Shown: piece after piece, positions 14,528-22,281 of the stretch
Position numbering within the stretch: position 1 is the first letter of the stretch
How the letters are laid out: the number at the start of each line of letters is the position of its first letter
Notes under the pieces: generated by a model
The model's input: only the letters and a program-made list of their open reading frames with translations
Databases searched by the model: none
What the model was told of the DNA's origin: nothing
Source: SIG636 sp045604285
GTDB taxonomy: Bacteria > Bacillota > Clostridia > Oscillospirales > CAG-382
Assembly (NCBI GenBank): GCA_045604285.1
Contig: JAZUNS010000120.1
Coordinates: 1 to 23,946 of the forward strand
Length of the DNA stretch: 23,946 nt
Direction of reading: 5' to 3'
Position numbers and translations under genes: made by a program

Positions 14528-17038
14528 ATGTCAGATAATAACAAAGTTAACAGTATTCTTGCCATAAACGGTATACTTGAAGGTGCCGCAGGCGAAACCG
14601 CTGCGGCAAAGGCTGTTTCCATGCCGGATTTTTCGGCAGAGGCAGAGAAAGAGATAGCTAAAACCGCAAAGCCGCAGCCCAAGGCTGTGCCTGCCCCCAC
14701 CGTCTTTACTGAGGAGCAGGAGCTTATCAATACCTACAGCGGCAAGACCAAAAAAGATACGGATATGAATACTCGCCGCCTGCAGGAGCTGTTGGAGGCG
14801 CACTCCGACGGGGATAACACCTTGCTTGAGTATTTCAGCAAGGGTAAGCGCAGCAGCAAGCAGGTTGACAATATATTCGCCATGATGGAGGATGAGTCTG
14901 CCGATATAGCCGAGGAGTCCAGGCTTTCCGACAAGGTGCCGGAAAAGCAGACCTTTGTGCAGGAAAAGCTTTTCAGCTTCGGCGATACCATGCAGATTGA
15001 GGAGATTCCTCTGGACAGCGGCGAGAAAGCCACCTTTGACGAGGACTTTGCCGCCCTTAGCGAAAAGATAAACAGCGGCGAAATACGTATAGAGCCCGAA
15101 GAGGACGACAAAGACCAGCTTACCCTTGGCGTGGACGAGGAAGGCGAAGAGCTGAAGCCCGGTGACGAAAGCGATAAGGACAAAAAGCTTCGCATGGTCT
15201 TTGACATGATGGAGGAAGGGGAGGAACCCCCGGAAGCCTCCGACGTACCCGTGGATACGGGGCTTATGGAAAGGGCAAGCTCTGCCAAGCGTGCCAAAAA
15301 GCACAGAAAAAAGGCGAAGGAGCAGGACAACGCCAACGCCTTTGAATACAAAAGCAGAGAACAAAATACAGAAATCGCAACCATGCTTAACCGCAGCGTT
15401 GCCATCAGCCGCCTTAAACTTATAGGCGTGCTGGTGCTTACGGCATTGGTTTTGTTTATGGAGCTGGGCAGCTACGATTCAGCCCGCAGCGCTTATTTGC
15501 ATCAGGGCAGATTCGGTGCCATATATATTCTTATCGACCTTCAGCTTTTGTTCTTTATCGTTATGATAATGTCCGAAAGCTTCCTTAACGGTCTGCGTGC
15601 TTTTAAAAACTTTAAGCTTACGGCGGATAGCGTAATGGCTTCAAGCATTTTGGCTTCTACGGCGCTGTGCGTGGTAAGTCTTATAATGAACCCCACCGAC
15701 CCGCAGCTTAAGCTGTACAACCTTACCTCCGCTGCGGCGGCGCTGGCTTCTGCCTTGGTAAAGCACCTGCAGTGCAAAAAGGACCTGGCAAGCTTCCGCA
15801 TGGTGGCGGTTAAAAAGCCCAAGTTTACCGCCCAGGTTATAGCCGGGGAACAGGGCGAAGCAGGCGAGTTTGCCAAGCATTTAAGCGAAAACAGCGAGAT
15901 TCTTACCGTTAAAAAAGCATCCTTTGTTTCCGGCTTTTTCGCCCGCACCACCCGTCGCCCCAAAAGCGAGGATATATTTAACTTTATCGTTCCCGTCACC
16001 TTCGTTTTTGCCGTTGCGCTGTTTTTGGCGTCCTATTTGATAGACGGCAACGGCTATAACGCATACGCTTGTGCAACTCTGCTGTTCTGCACGGCTACGC
16101 CCCTTACGGCTTACTTTATGATAAGCCTGCCCGTAATTGTGGCGTGCATCACCGCAAAGCGCTATAACGGCACCTTCGTGGGCAACGCCGTGGGTGAGGA
16201 GTATGCCGACGCCGCAGTGCTTTCCTTTGCGGATACCGAGGCGTTCCTGCCCCACATGGTAAAAGTTACCGGCGTTAAAACCTACGGCGATTACTCTATA
16301 GATAAGGTCATGGTGCGCCTGGGTATGCTTTTCGATTATATCGAAGGCCCCCTTAAGACCGTTACCGCCAATATGCTGGATAAGGTTCCCAAGCCCGAAA
16401 GCATAAGGCTTATAGATTCCTCTGCCGACGGCTTGTATATCGTTATGGACGGCGTTGACTACTACCTTGGCAAGCGCAGCTATATGCGCCACAGCCGTTT
16501 GGACGCCCCCGTGGACGAATCGGACGAGGTTTACTCTAAAAACGTGGGCTCGGTAATGTATATGGCAATAAACGATACCATCGTTGCAAAGATGTACGTT
16601 AAGTACAACATCAACCCCGAGTTTGACGACCTGCTTCGCAGTATGTACCGTGCAGGCGTGTGCGTAGGCATTAAAACTCTTGACCCCAACATAAATAACG
16701 AGCTTTTGCAAAAAAGCATAAAGTACAAAAAATGCCCCGTTGCCGTGCTTAAGGGCGGCGTTCCCGAGGAAATGAACGGCACCGAGGAAAGCGTGGATTC
16801 CGGTATAGTTTCCTGCTCCTCCCTCCACAACTTCCTCAAGATGTTTATTCTGTGCGACCGTACCAGACACGCAACCAAAAGCAATTGCATAATAAGCATA
16901 GCGTCTATGGCAGTTGCGGTGTTTGCGGTAGCGTTCCTTGCCCTTACGGGTGCCGCAGGCGCCTACGGAAGCGGTGCCGTGCTGCTGTTCCAGCTTTTGT
17001 GGCTGGCACCCATGGTGGCGCTGTCATTGTTGCTTTAG
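14528..17038 (+). CDS. Large membrane protein, degenerate P-type-ATPase-like (pseudo-ATPase)
   Basis: 836 residues. Residues 1-270 are hydrophilic and acidic with no domain I recognise. Then come four membrane segments (about 298-314, 330-350, 368-388, 398-412), a short soluble stretch (414-482), two membrane segments (486-505, 512-542), a soluble domain (543-782) and two final membrane segments (785-808, 814-836). This 4-2-2 order is that of P1B-type ATPases. VLSFADTEAF falls where VLCFDKTGTLT is expected, 43 residues after a membrane proline (Pro525), the usual distance. The catalytic Asp is replaced by Ala568, TGDN by TLDPN (717-721), and GDGxND is absent. It is therefore probably unable to hydrolyse ATP. 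The start could instead be GTG at 14519. It follows rlmB by 33 nt and may be co-transcribed. Confidence 0.7.
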   Translation: MSDNNKVNSILAINGILEGAAGETAAAKAVSMPDFSAEAEKEIAKTAKPQPKAVPAPTVFTEEQELINTYSGKTKKDTDMNTRRLQELLEAHSDGDNTLLEYFSKGKRSSKQVDNIFAMMEDESADIAEESRLSDKVPEKQTFVQEKLFSFGDTMQIEEIPLDSGEKATFDEDFAALSEKINSGEIRIEPEEDDKDQLTLGVDEEGEELKPGDESDKDKKLRMVFDMMEEGEEPPEASDVPVDTGLMERASSAKRAKKHRKKAKEQDNANAFEYKSREQNTEIATMLNRSVAISRLKLIGVLVLTALVLFMELGSYDSARSAYLHQGRFGAIYILIDLQLLFFIVMIMSESFLNGLRAFKNFKLTADSVMASSILASTALCVVSLIMNPTDPQLKLYNLTSAAAALASALVKHLQCKKDLASFRMVAVKKPKFTAQVIAGEQGEAGEFAKHLSENSEILTVKKASFVSGFFARTTRRPKSEDIFNFIVPVTFVFAVALFLASYLIDGNGYNAYACATLLFCTATPLTAYFMISLPVIVACITAKRYNGTFVGNAVGEEYADAAVLSFADTEAFLPHMVKVTGVKTYGDYSIDKVMVRLGMLFDYIEGPLKTVTANMLDKVPKPESIRLIDSSADGLYIVMDGVDYYLGKRSYMRHSRLDAPVDESDEVYSKNVGSVMYMAINDTIVAKMYVKYNINPEFDDLLRSMYRAGVCVGIKTLDPNINNELLQKSIKYKKCPVAVLKGGVPEEMNGTEESVDSGIVSCSSLHNFLKMFILCDRTRHATKSNCIISIASMAVAVFAVAFLALTGAAGAYGSGAVLLFQLLWLAPMVALSLLL

Positions 17039-17114
17039 GGCGGTTTTGTAGGTTTTGCACAAAACAGAGGCGCATTATTTTACAGTCAAACCAAAAAATC
17101 TTGTTAAAAATCTA

Positions 17115-17143
17115 TTGAATATTTTTTGTTAATATTATATAAT
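17115..17143 (+). promoter_or_regulatory. Sigma-A promoter of the EF-G-like gene
   Basis: TTGAAT (17115-17120), a 17-nt spacer rich in A/T and TATAAT (17138-17143). The expected start near 17150 leaves a leader of about 108 nt that contains only a small TCCGT/ACGGA hairpin near 17200. I see no riboswitch in it. The stretch 17039-17114 holds no further signal beyond an imperfect GTTTTGT/ACAAAAC hairpin without a T run. Confidence 0.75.
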
Positions 17144-17258
17144 AAGTAAAGCTGTCTTTCTCTGTCTTTGCTTTAGGGCGGGGAATGGCGGTGTTCCGTG
17201 CGTTACGGATAATAAAACGTAAAAAACAAAATACTTATATAATTCGGAGGAAAAACAC

Positions 17259-19259
17259 GTGGCAAAATATCAATCCAATTCCATTAGAAACATTGCGCTG
17301 TTGGGACACAGCGGAGACGGCAAAACTACCTTGGCAGAGGCTATGCTTCTCCTTGCCGGCGCTATTGACAGAGTAGGCGGCAACCTTGACTTTGACCCTG
17401 AAGAAAAGAAACGCGGCAGTTCTATCGCCGCAAGCCTTGCAGCTTTCGATTGGAAGGGCAAGAAGATAAATTTGTTGGACACCCCCGGTTACTTCGACTT
17501 TGCGGGCGAAGTTAAGCAGGCACTTCGTGCTGCTGATACCGCTGTTCTCGTTGTAGACGGCAAAAGCGGCCTTAAAGTAGGTACCGAGCTTGCATGGGAC
17601 TATGCAGGCAATATGCCCAAGTGCTTCTTTGTTAACAAGACCGATGACGAAAACGCTAACTTTGATAACGTTCTTGCAGGCCTTAAGGAACAGTTCGGCA
17701 ACAAGGTTTGCCCTATCTTCGTTCCCTATGAAGGCGCAGGCAAGGCAAAGATCTTCTGCAACATTATAACCGACGAAGCTTATGAATACGACGCAAAGGG
17801 CAACGCCAAGAAGGTTGACGTTGATATGTCCAAGTTCGACGGCATGAAGGAAGAGATTATGGAAGCTCTTGCCGAAACCGATGACGAGCTTATGGAAAAA
17901 TTCCTTGAAGAGATGGAACTTTCCCGCGATGATATGCTTGTAGCACTTCAAAAGGGTCTTTCCAACGGTATAGTAAGCCCCGTATTTGCAGGCTCTGCCT
18001 CCACTTACGCCGGCCTTACTACCTTCCTTGATATTATTGCTCAGTTCTTCAAGTCCCCTGTTGACAGAACCGAAGACGGCGACGTTAAGCTTTCCGCTGA
18101 CGGCGATACCGCACTTCTCTGCTTCAAGTCCGTTGCAGACAGCTTCGGTAAGAAGAGCTTCTTCCGTGTAATGAACGGCAACCTTAAAAAGGATACTCAG
18201 CTTAACAACCTCCGCAGCGAACAGAACGAAAAGATCGCAAGAATCTATACCTGCGTAGGCGCTAAGGAAACCGAGCTTGACGAGCTTGTATTCGGTGACA
18301 TCGGCTACACCACCAAGCTTGTTGCTACCAACACCGGCGACACCCTCGGCGGTAAGGAAGCTTTCGCTCCCATCGACTATCCCAACCCCTACTACCGTCA
18401 GGCTATCGTTCCCAAGAGCAAGGGCGACGAAGACAAGATCTCCGGCGGTATAGCAAAGCTTCTTGAAGAAGACCCCACCCTTAAGTATGAAAACAATGCC
18501 GAAACCAAGCAGATGCTTGTTCACGGTCTTGGCGACATCCATCTGGACGTTGTTGCTTCCAAGCTTAAGACCCGTTACGGCGTTTCTATCGATTATGCAG
18601 AACCCAAGACCGCTTACAGAGAAACCATTAAGAAGACCATCCAGACCGATGGTAAGCACAAGAAGCAGTCCGGCGGTTCCGGTCAGTACGGCCACGTTAA
18701 GATCACCTTCAGCCGCGGCGAAGAGGACGGTCTTACCTTCACCCAGAGCGTAGTTGGCGGCTCCGTTCCCAAGAACTTCTACCCCGCAGTAGAAAAGGGC
18801 TTGCTTGAAGCTATGCAGAAGGGTGTTCTTGCAGGCTTCCCCGTAGTTAACTTGGCAGCAGACCTCTTTGACGGCTCCTACCACCCTGTTGACTCTAACG
18901 AAATTTCCTTTAAGCTTGCAGCTATTCTTGCTTATAAGCAGACCATTAATGCTAACCCCGTAATACTTGAGCCCGTTGGCTACCTTAAGGTTCTTATCCC
19001 CACTTCTTACTCCGGTGATATCATGGGTGACGTTTCCAAGCGCCGCGGCAGAATTATGGGTATGGGCGAAAGCGACCGCAAGGGTTACACCGTTATAGAA
19101 GCAGAAATTCCCTCTGCAGAAATGAACAACTACGCAATCCAGCTTAGAGCGATGACTCAGGGCAGAGGCAGCTACACCTTCGAGTTTGTAAGATACGAAG
19201 AAGCTCCCGGCGAAGTTGCTAACAAGATAATTGAAGAAGCCAAGAAGGCAGAAGACTAA
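17259..19259 (+). CDS. Elongation-factor-G-like GTPase (EF-G2 type)
   Basis: A 666-residue translational GTPase, slightly shorter than canonical EF-G. G1 is GHSGDGKTT (16-24), the G2 region RGSSI (52-56), G3 DTPGY (74-78) and G4 NKTD (126-129). Domains II-V follow, with HGLGDIHLDVV in domain III, GGSGQYGHV in domain IV and GDIMGDVSKRRGRI in domain V. Canonical EF-G has DTPGH with a catalytic His; here it is Tyr78, as I recall for the EF-G2 branch. Role at the ribosome is probable, but translocation as the main factor is not assured. It lies away from rpsL/rpsG/tuf. The start is GTG with GGAGG 8 nt upstream. Codon use is typical of a well-expressed gene. Confidence 0.9.
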   Translation: MAKYQSNSIRNIALLGHSGDGKTTLAEAMLLLAGAIDRVGGNLDFDPEEKKRGSSIAASLAAFDWKGKKINLLDTPGYFDFAGEVKQALRAADTAVLVVDGKSGLKVGTELAWDYAGNMPKCFFVNKTDDENANFDNVLAGLKEQFGNKVCPIFVPYEGAGKAKIFCNIITDEAYEYDAKGNAKKVDVDMSKFDGMKEEIMEALAETDDELMEKFLEEMELSRDDMLVALQKGLSNGIVSPVFAGSASTYAGLTTFLDIIAQFFKSPVDRTEDGDVKLSADGDTALLCFKSVADSFGKKSFFRVMNGNLKKDTQLNNLRSEQNEKIARIYTCVGAKETELDELVFGDIGYTTKLVATNTGDTLGGKEAFAPIDYPNPYYRQAIVPKSKGDEDKISGGIAKLLEEDPTLKYENNAETKQMLVHGLGDIHLDVVASKLKTRYGVSIDYAEPKTAYRETIKKTIQTDGKHKKQSGGSGQYGHVKITFSRGEEDGLTFTQSVVGGSVPKNFYPAVEKGLLEAMQKGVLAGFPVVNLAADLFDGSYHPVDSNEISFKLAAILAYKQTINANPVILEPVGYLKVLIPTSYSGDIMGDVSKRRGRIMGMGESDRKGYTVIEAEIPSAEMNNYAIQLRAMTQGRGSYTFEFVRYEEAPGEVANKIIEEAKKAED

Positions 19260-19261
19260 TT

Positions 19262-19295
19262 TTTTCGGTAAAAACAAAACCTATTTTGCCGAAAA
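19262..19295 (+). other. Intergenic 12-bp hairpin without T run
   Basis: TTTTCGGTAAAA (19262-19273) pairs with TTTTGCCGAAAA (19284-19295), one G-U pair, around a 10-nt loop, within the 58-nt gap between the EF-G-like gene and the lipoprotein gene. No T run follows, so it is more likely an mRNA-stabilising or partially attenuating structure than a full terminator. Confidence 0.55.
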
Positions 19296-19317
19296 CAGCA
19301 GAAACGAGGACAGCGCT

Positions 19318-20922
19318 ATGCATACTATGAGAAAAATTTTGGCAATATTGCTTACTGTTTGTATTGCAGTATCCTTTGCCGCTTGCGTGGGTGACTCTAC
19401 CATTGACGTTCTGGACGAGATACCTAACCTTAACCAAAGTGAAGATTCGTCCGTAGAAGAATCCGTGGCAGACCCCGAGCCCGCAGAGGGTCAGACCCGT
19501 ATGCCTGTTGTAACAAGAATGTACAACAACAGCTCCAACACCGTTATTCTCAGCGGTACCTGTGAGGAAAACTCTGTTATCACCGCCAGCGGCGTTAATT
19601 TAGAGACCGTTACAGTCAACGCAAAGGGCGGCATCTTTGCTCTTCAGGTAAACCTGGGCAGCAATGCTTCCGCAATCGTAAGGCTTACCGCCACCGCACC
19701 CGATAAGACCGAAAGCGACGTTAAGGAAATTAACGTTACCGACGCTCAGGGCGAGGCAGGCAACCTTGTTAACCCCGTTATCCTTTCCGATAAGTTCGTT
19801 CTTTTCAGTGAAGAATCTCTTAAGGTGCTGGATAACCAGTCCGTAAGCTTTACCGATGCAAACGACTTCGTAACCAAGATATCCGGCGTTAACACCGGCA
19901 AGGGTGATACCGAAATTATCTACGTGCTTGCTCCTTCCAGAACTAAGGTGCTTGCAGACAAATTGCCCGAAGGTAACGAGATAAGCGAAGTTTCCCTTTA
20001 CAGCCAGACAGTAAAAGCTCTTCACGATGCAGGCGTTACCGTTATAGATCTTTCCGAAGCTTTCGCAGAAGCTGACGATTATCCCCTCTTTTACGACACC
20101 CACAGCAATTGGAGCGATTATGCATCCTTCGTTGCTTATACCGAGATAATGAGCTATATTGCCGAGAAGTTCCCGGATGCAGCTCCCCGCGGTATGGATG
20201 AGTTTAAAGTAGAGGCTGTTGAGAAAGCTTCCCTTGGTAACCTTGCTTACTATTTCGGCATGGATATCGAGGCATTCTCCGAAACCGTTTATAAGTTTGA
20301 CCCCCTCTTTGATATCCACATGGGTAAGGAATTTGCAGTTAACACCCAAACTCCTCCCGCAACTGAAGAATCCGGCGACGAAAGCTCTGAAGACGCCGAA
20401 AGCTCTGAGGTTGAAAGTGCTGAAAGCGCCGAAAGCTCCGATGCAGAAAGCTCTGAGGACGCTGAAAGCTCCGAAGACGCTGAAAGCTCTGAGGACGCTG
20501 AAAGCTCTGAAGACGCTGAAAGCTCTGACGTTGATACTCCCGTGGTAGAAGGCCTCTCCTTCATTGACGAGGTTAAGATCTATATGGGCGAAACCGACTT
20601 CCGCCTTTATGATAACTACTTCTCCCCCGATTTTTATGACGAAGCTATAACCACCAATCCTCCCTCCTGCGATACAGAGTTTATCTTCTGTACCAACAGA
20701 ATGGAAGAGTACCTCCCATCTGCACTCATTTACAGATCCTCCGATACGGCTCCCATCATCCCCATGCTGGCAGAGCGTTTCCGTAACTCTGTATTCTACC
20801 GTGCAGACACCTACACCATCGGCGGCACCTATGCGGCTGATTATGCAGGCACCCCCGGCAACACCAACGTGGATTATATTATAGTTATCGTTACCGAAGA
20901 AGAATTGGCATCCCTTTATTAA
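19318..20922 (+). CDS. Lipoprotein with Ig-like and SGNH/AlgX-like domains and an SSED repeat
   Basis: A 534-residue protein. A signal peptide with lipobox SFAAC places the lipidated Cys at 23, so the protein is anchored outside the membrane. Residues about 61-143 look like a bacterial Ig-like fold. From about 150 onward a divided alpha/beta domain contains YDTHSNWSDY (Asp260, His262), resembling the DxHW motif of AlgX/AlgJ-type SGNH acetyltransferases. A later LIYRSSDTAP segment (Ser474/475) falls where their nucleophile block would be. Between them lies an insert of about 55 residues of repeated ESSEDA. Polysaccharide acylation or binding is a guess. I chose ATG 19318, behind GAGG and next to the signal peptide, over the start 29 codons upstream inside the previous gene. 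Confidence 0.75.
   Translation: MHTMRKILAILLTVCIAVSFAACVGDSTIDVLDEIPNLNQSEDSSVEESVADPEPAEGQTRMPVVTRMYNNSSNTVILSGTCEENSVITASGVNLETVTVNAKGGIFALQVNLGSNASAIVRLTATAPDKTESDVKEINVTDAQGEAGNLVNPVILSDKFVLFSEESLKVLDNQSVSFTDANDFVTKISGVNTGKGDTEIIYVLAPSRTKVLADKLPEGNEISEVSLYSQTVKALHDAGVTVIDLSEAFAEADDYPLFYDTHSNWSDYASFVAYTEIMSYIAEKFPDAAPRGMDEFKVEAVEKASLGNLAYYFGMDIEAFSETVYKFDPLFDIHMGKEFAVNTQTPPATEESGDESSEDAESSEVESAESAESSDAESSEDAESSEDAESSEDAESSEDAESSDVDTPVVEGLSFIDEVKIYMGETDFRLYDNYFSPDFYDEAITTNPPSCDTEFIFCTNRMEEYLPSALIYRSSDTAPIIPMLAERFRNSVFYRADTYTIGGTYAADYAGTPGNTNVDYIIVIVTEEELASLY
20458..20529 (+). repeat. 18-bp in-frame minisatellite
   Basis: Four tandem 18-bp units of the form GACGCTGAAAGCTCTGAG (third-position variants only, plus a changed last codon in the final unit), encoding DAESSE. 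Degenerate forms of the same unit extend leftwards to about 20380. They form the acidic linker of the lipoprotein. Confidence 0.9.
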
Positions 20923-20925
20923 GCC

Positions 20926-21630
20926 ATGAATTTCGGAACAAGCTTTAAAATTACACAAAGAATAAAAGCTATCAAAAGCCTTGTGCCTAACGGCGCAAGG
21001 CTTTTGGATGTGGGCAGCGACCACGCCTTTTTGCCTATATCCCTGTGTCTTGACGGCGTTATAAGCAGCGCCGTCATCAGCGACGTCAACGCAGGCCCCT
21101 TAGAGCGCGGCAAGCTGCACGTGGCAAGCCTTTGCCCTAATCTTAAGGCAAGCTTTTATCTTTCCGACGGCTTTGAAAAAATCCCCCGTGACAGCTACGA
21201 CGTTGCCGCAATCTGCGGCATGGGTGGCGAGCTTATCGCCGGAATTTTAGAGGAGGGCGCCGAAAAAGCCTATTGCCCCCTTATTCTTCAGCCCATGTCC
21301 CACGCCGAGCGACTTAGGGAGTATTTGTGGTGCAACGGCTTTACCGTAAATAACGAGCTTTACGTTGAGGAGGAGCGCCACTGCTACGTCATCATTTCGG
21401 CGCAGTATACGGGCAGGTCAGAGCCCTTCGATAATAACGATTTGTACCTGGGCAAGCTGCGTCCGATAAGTAAGGAATACGCCGCCTATGCCAAAAAGAT
21501 AGCTGCTGCCGCCCGCAAACGGCTGGAGGGCGCAAGGCATAAGGGTGACGTTGCAGAAATTGCAGAGCTTAATCTGCTTATCGACGCCACCGAGGCAATC
21601 AAGCACCAATACCGTACAGCGCTTGCGTAA
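20926..21630 (+). CDS. trmK: tRNA (adenine-22-N1)-methyltransferase TrmK
   Basis: A 234-residue class I SAM methyltransferase. The SAM-binding motif is LLDVGSDHAFLPI at about 26-38, followed by CGMGGELIAGIL and LILQPMSHAERLREYL, both hallmarks of TrmK. A C-terminal coiled-coil-like helical region (about 178-234) also fits. TrmK methylates A22 of certain bacterial tRNAs. ATG lies 3 nt after the lipoprotein stop with no strong binding site, so translation is probably coupled. Its last 32 bases overlap the convergent phage-like gene. Confidence 0.95.
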   Translation: MNFGTSFKITQRIKAIKSLVPNGARLLDVGSDHAFLPISLCLDGVISSAVISDVNAGPLERGKLHVASLCPNLKASFYLSDGFEKIPRDSYDVAAICGMGGELIAGILEEGAEKAYCPLILQPMSHAERLREYLWCNGFTVNNELYVEEERHCYVIISAQYTGRSEPFDNNDLYLGKLRPISKEYAAYAKKIAAAARKRLEGARHKGDVAEIAELNLLIDATEAIKHQYRTALA

Positions 21631-22036
21631 AATGGGCAAGCGCTTTGTCTTTATCACGGTAGATGGTGGAGCGCTCCTTGTGGTATCGGCTCATCATTTT
21701 GTCGGCAACGCCCTTGCCGCCGTAGACGTAAAAGCAGTTTAGCAGGTCTTTTTCGTAGTCGCTAAGGGGTGTAAACCCTCTGTTTATACACTCAAGGTTA
21801 GTTTCTATATTTTTCTTCCTGGCACGCAGCTCATCGCATAGGTCAATAAGCTTTACCAGCCGCTCTTCGTATCGGTTAGCGCCGCTGCCCGTTATGGGTG
21901 CGCCGTTGCAGTTGCCCGTAGCAACCGAGGTTTTTGCTTCCTCAAGCATCGCAATCTCGTCGGTCAGGTTTACAAACGCCACCTCCATGCGGCGTTTGTT
22001 CTCTAAAAGCTGGGTAGAAAAAACGCGAAAATCCAT
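21599..22036 (-). CDS. Phage-type DUF1492/ArpU-like HTH regulator
   Basis: A 145-residue protein with an N-terminal coiled-coil-like helix (about 1-35), a second helical region (EERLVKLIDLCDELRARKKNIE, about 57-78) and a C-terminal sigma-region-4-like HTH (LSDYEKDLLNCFYVYG...VADKMMSRYHKERSTIYRDKDKAL). This layout is that of small phage or integrative-element transcription regulators. Its promoter carries a LexA box, which fits a phage-derived role. No integrase, capsid or terminase gene lies in the window, so it is a remnant or an isolated cargo gene. ATG follows AAAGGA. The 3' end overlaps trmK tail-to-tail by 32 bp. Confidence 0.75.
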   Translation of the reverse strand: MDFRVFSTQLLENKRRMEVAFVNLTDEIAMLEEAKTSVATGNCNGAPITGSGANRYEERLVKLIDLCDELRARKKNIETNLECINRGFTPLSDYEKDLLNCFYVYGGKGVADKMMSRYHKERSTIYRDKDKALAHFTQALYGIGA

Positions 22037-22039
22037 CCG

Positions 22040-22099
22040 TTATCCTTTCTTATTCTCTCCCTTGTAAAAGGGGCAAACAATTTTTTTTCGGTGCTTCAC
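22040..22099 (-). CDS. Possible 19-residue upstream ORF, Cys-containing
   Basis: GTG-initiated frame reading MKHRKKIVCPFYKGENKKG, ending 3 nt before the ATG of the phage-type regulator. The CPFYK segment resembles the N-terminus of small zinc-ribbon proteins I recall from clostridial prophages, so it may be a truncated remnant or a leader peptide. GGAAGG lies only 2 nt upstream, a poor spacing. Low confidence that it is translated. Confidence 0.3.
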   Translation of the reverse strand: MKHRKKIVCPFYKGENKKG

Positions 22100-22145
22100 T
22101 TCCTTCCAAAGTGGGCGCCGCCGCCGTTCTATTTCTTTTTAGGCA

Positions 22146-22174
22146 ATTATAGAACAAATGTTCGGTTTTGTCAA
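22146..22174 (-). promoter_or_regulatory. Sigma-A promoter of the phage-type regulator
   Basis: On the minus strand, a perfect TTGACA (22174-22169), a 17-nt spacer and a perfect TATAAT (22151-22146). The transcript would carry about 100 nt of leader before the ATG at 22036. Confidence 0.85.
22152..22164 (-). promoter_or_regulatory. LexA-type SOS operator inside the promoter spacer
   Basis: CGAACATTTGTTC on the minus strand matches the Firmicutes LexA consensus CGAAC-RNRY-GTTYG through GTTC; only the last flanking base differs. It lies entirely between the -35 and -10 of the promoter, so bound LexA would block RNA polymerase. Confidence 0.7.
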
Positions 22175-22232
22175 TGCCTATAACGAAATTTGAATAAAAA
22201 TGGACCGTATGACACGGGATGGCACAAAACCG

Positions 22233-22260
22233 TTGAAAAACTGTTATATTGTGGTATAAT
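22233..22260 (+). promoter_or_regulatory. Sigma-A promoter of the metalloprotease gene
   Basis: TTGAAA (22233-22238), a 16-nt spacer and TATAAT (22255-22260), about 22 nt before the ATG. It is divergent from the SOS-type promoter. Confidence 0.7.
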
Positions 22261-22281
22261 CTAATCGAAAGGGGTGGGCAA

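Noticed and set aside
15881..16870. A 329-codon minus-strand frame within the pseudo-ATPase gene
   Set aside because: The plus-strand product has coherent membrane segments and P-type-like motifs; the antisense product shows none.
17144..17258. Riboswitch in the long leader of the EF-G-like gene
   Set aside because: Only one short hairpin is visible, with no known aptamer core and no terminator or sequestering stem.
17235..19277. A 680-codon open frame antisense to the EF-G-like gene
   Set aside because: Its product has no recognisable domain, it mirrors a strongly conserved gene, and the open frame follows from that gene's codon bias.
19600..21024. A 474-codon open frame antisense to the lipoprotein and trmK genes
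   Set aside because: It spans two real genes, encodes low-complexity repeats derived from the SSED tract, and has no binding site or promoter.
21599..22280. Complete prophage or integrated element
   Set aside because: Only one regulator and a possible fragment are present; there is no integrase, structural gene or visible attachment-site duplication.
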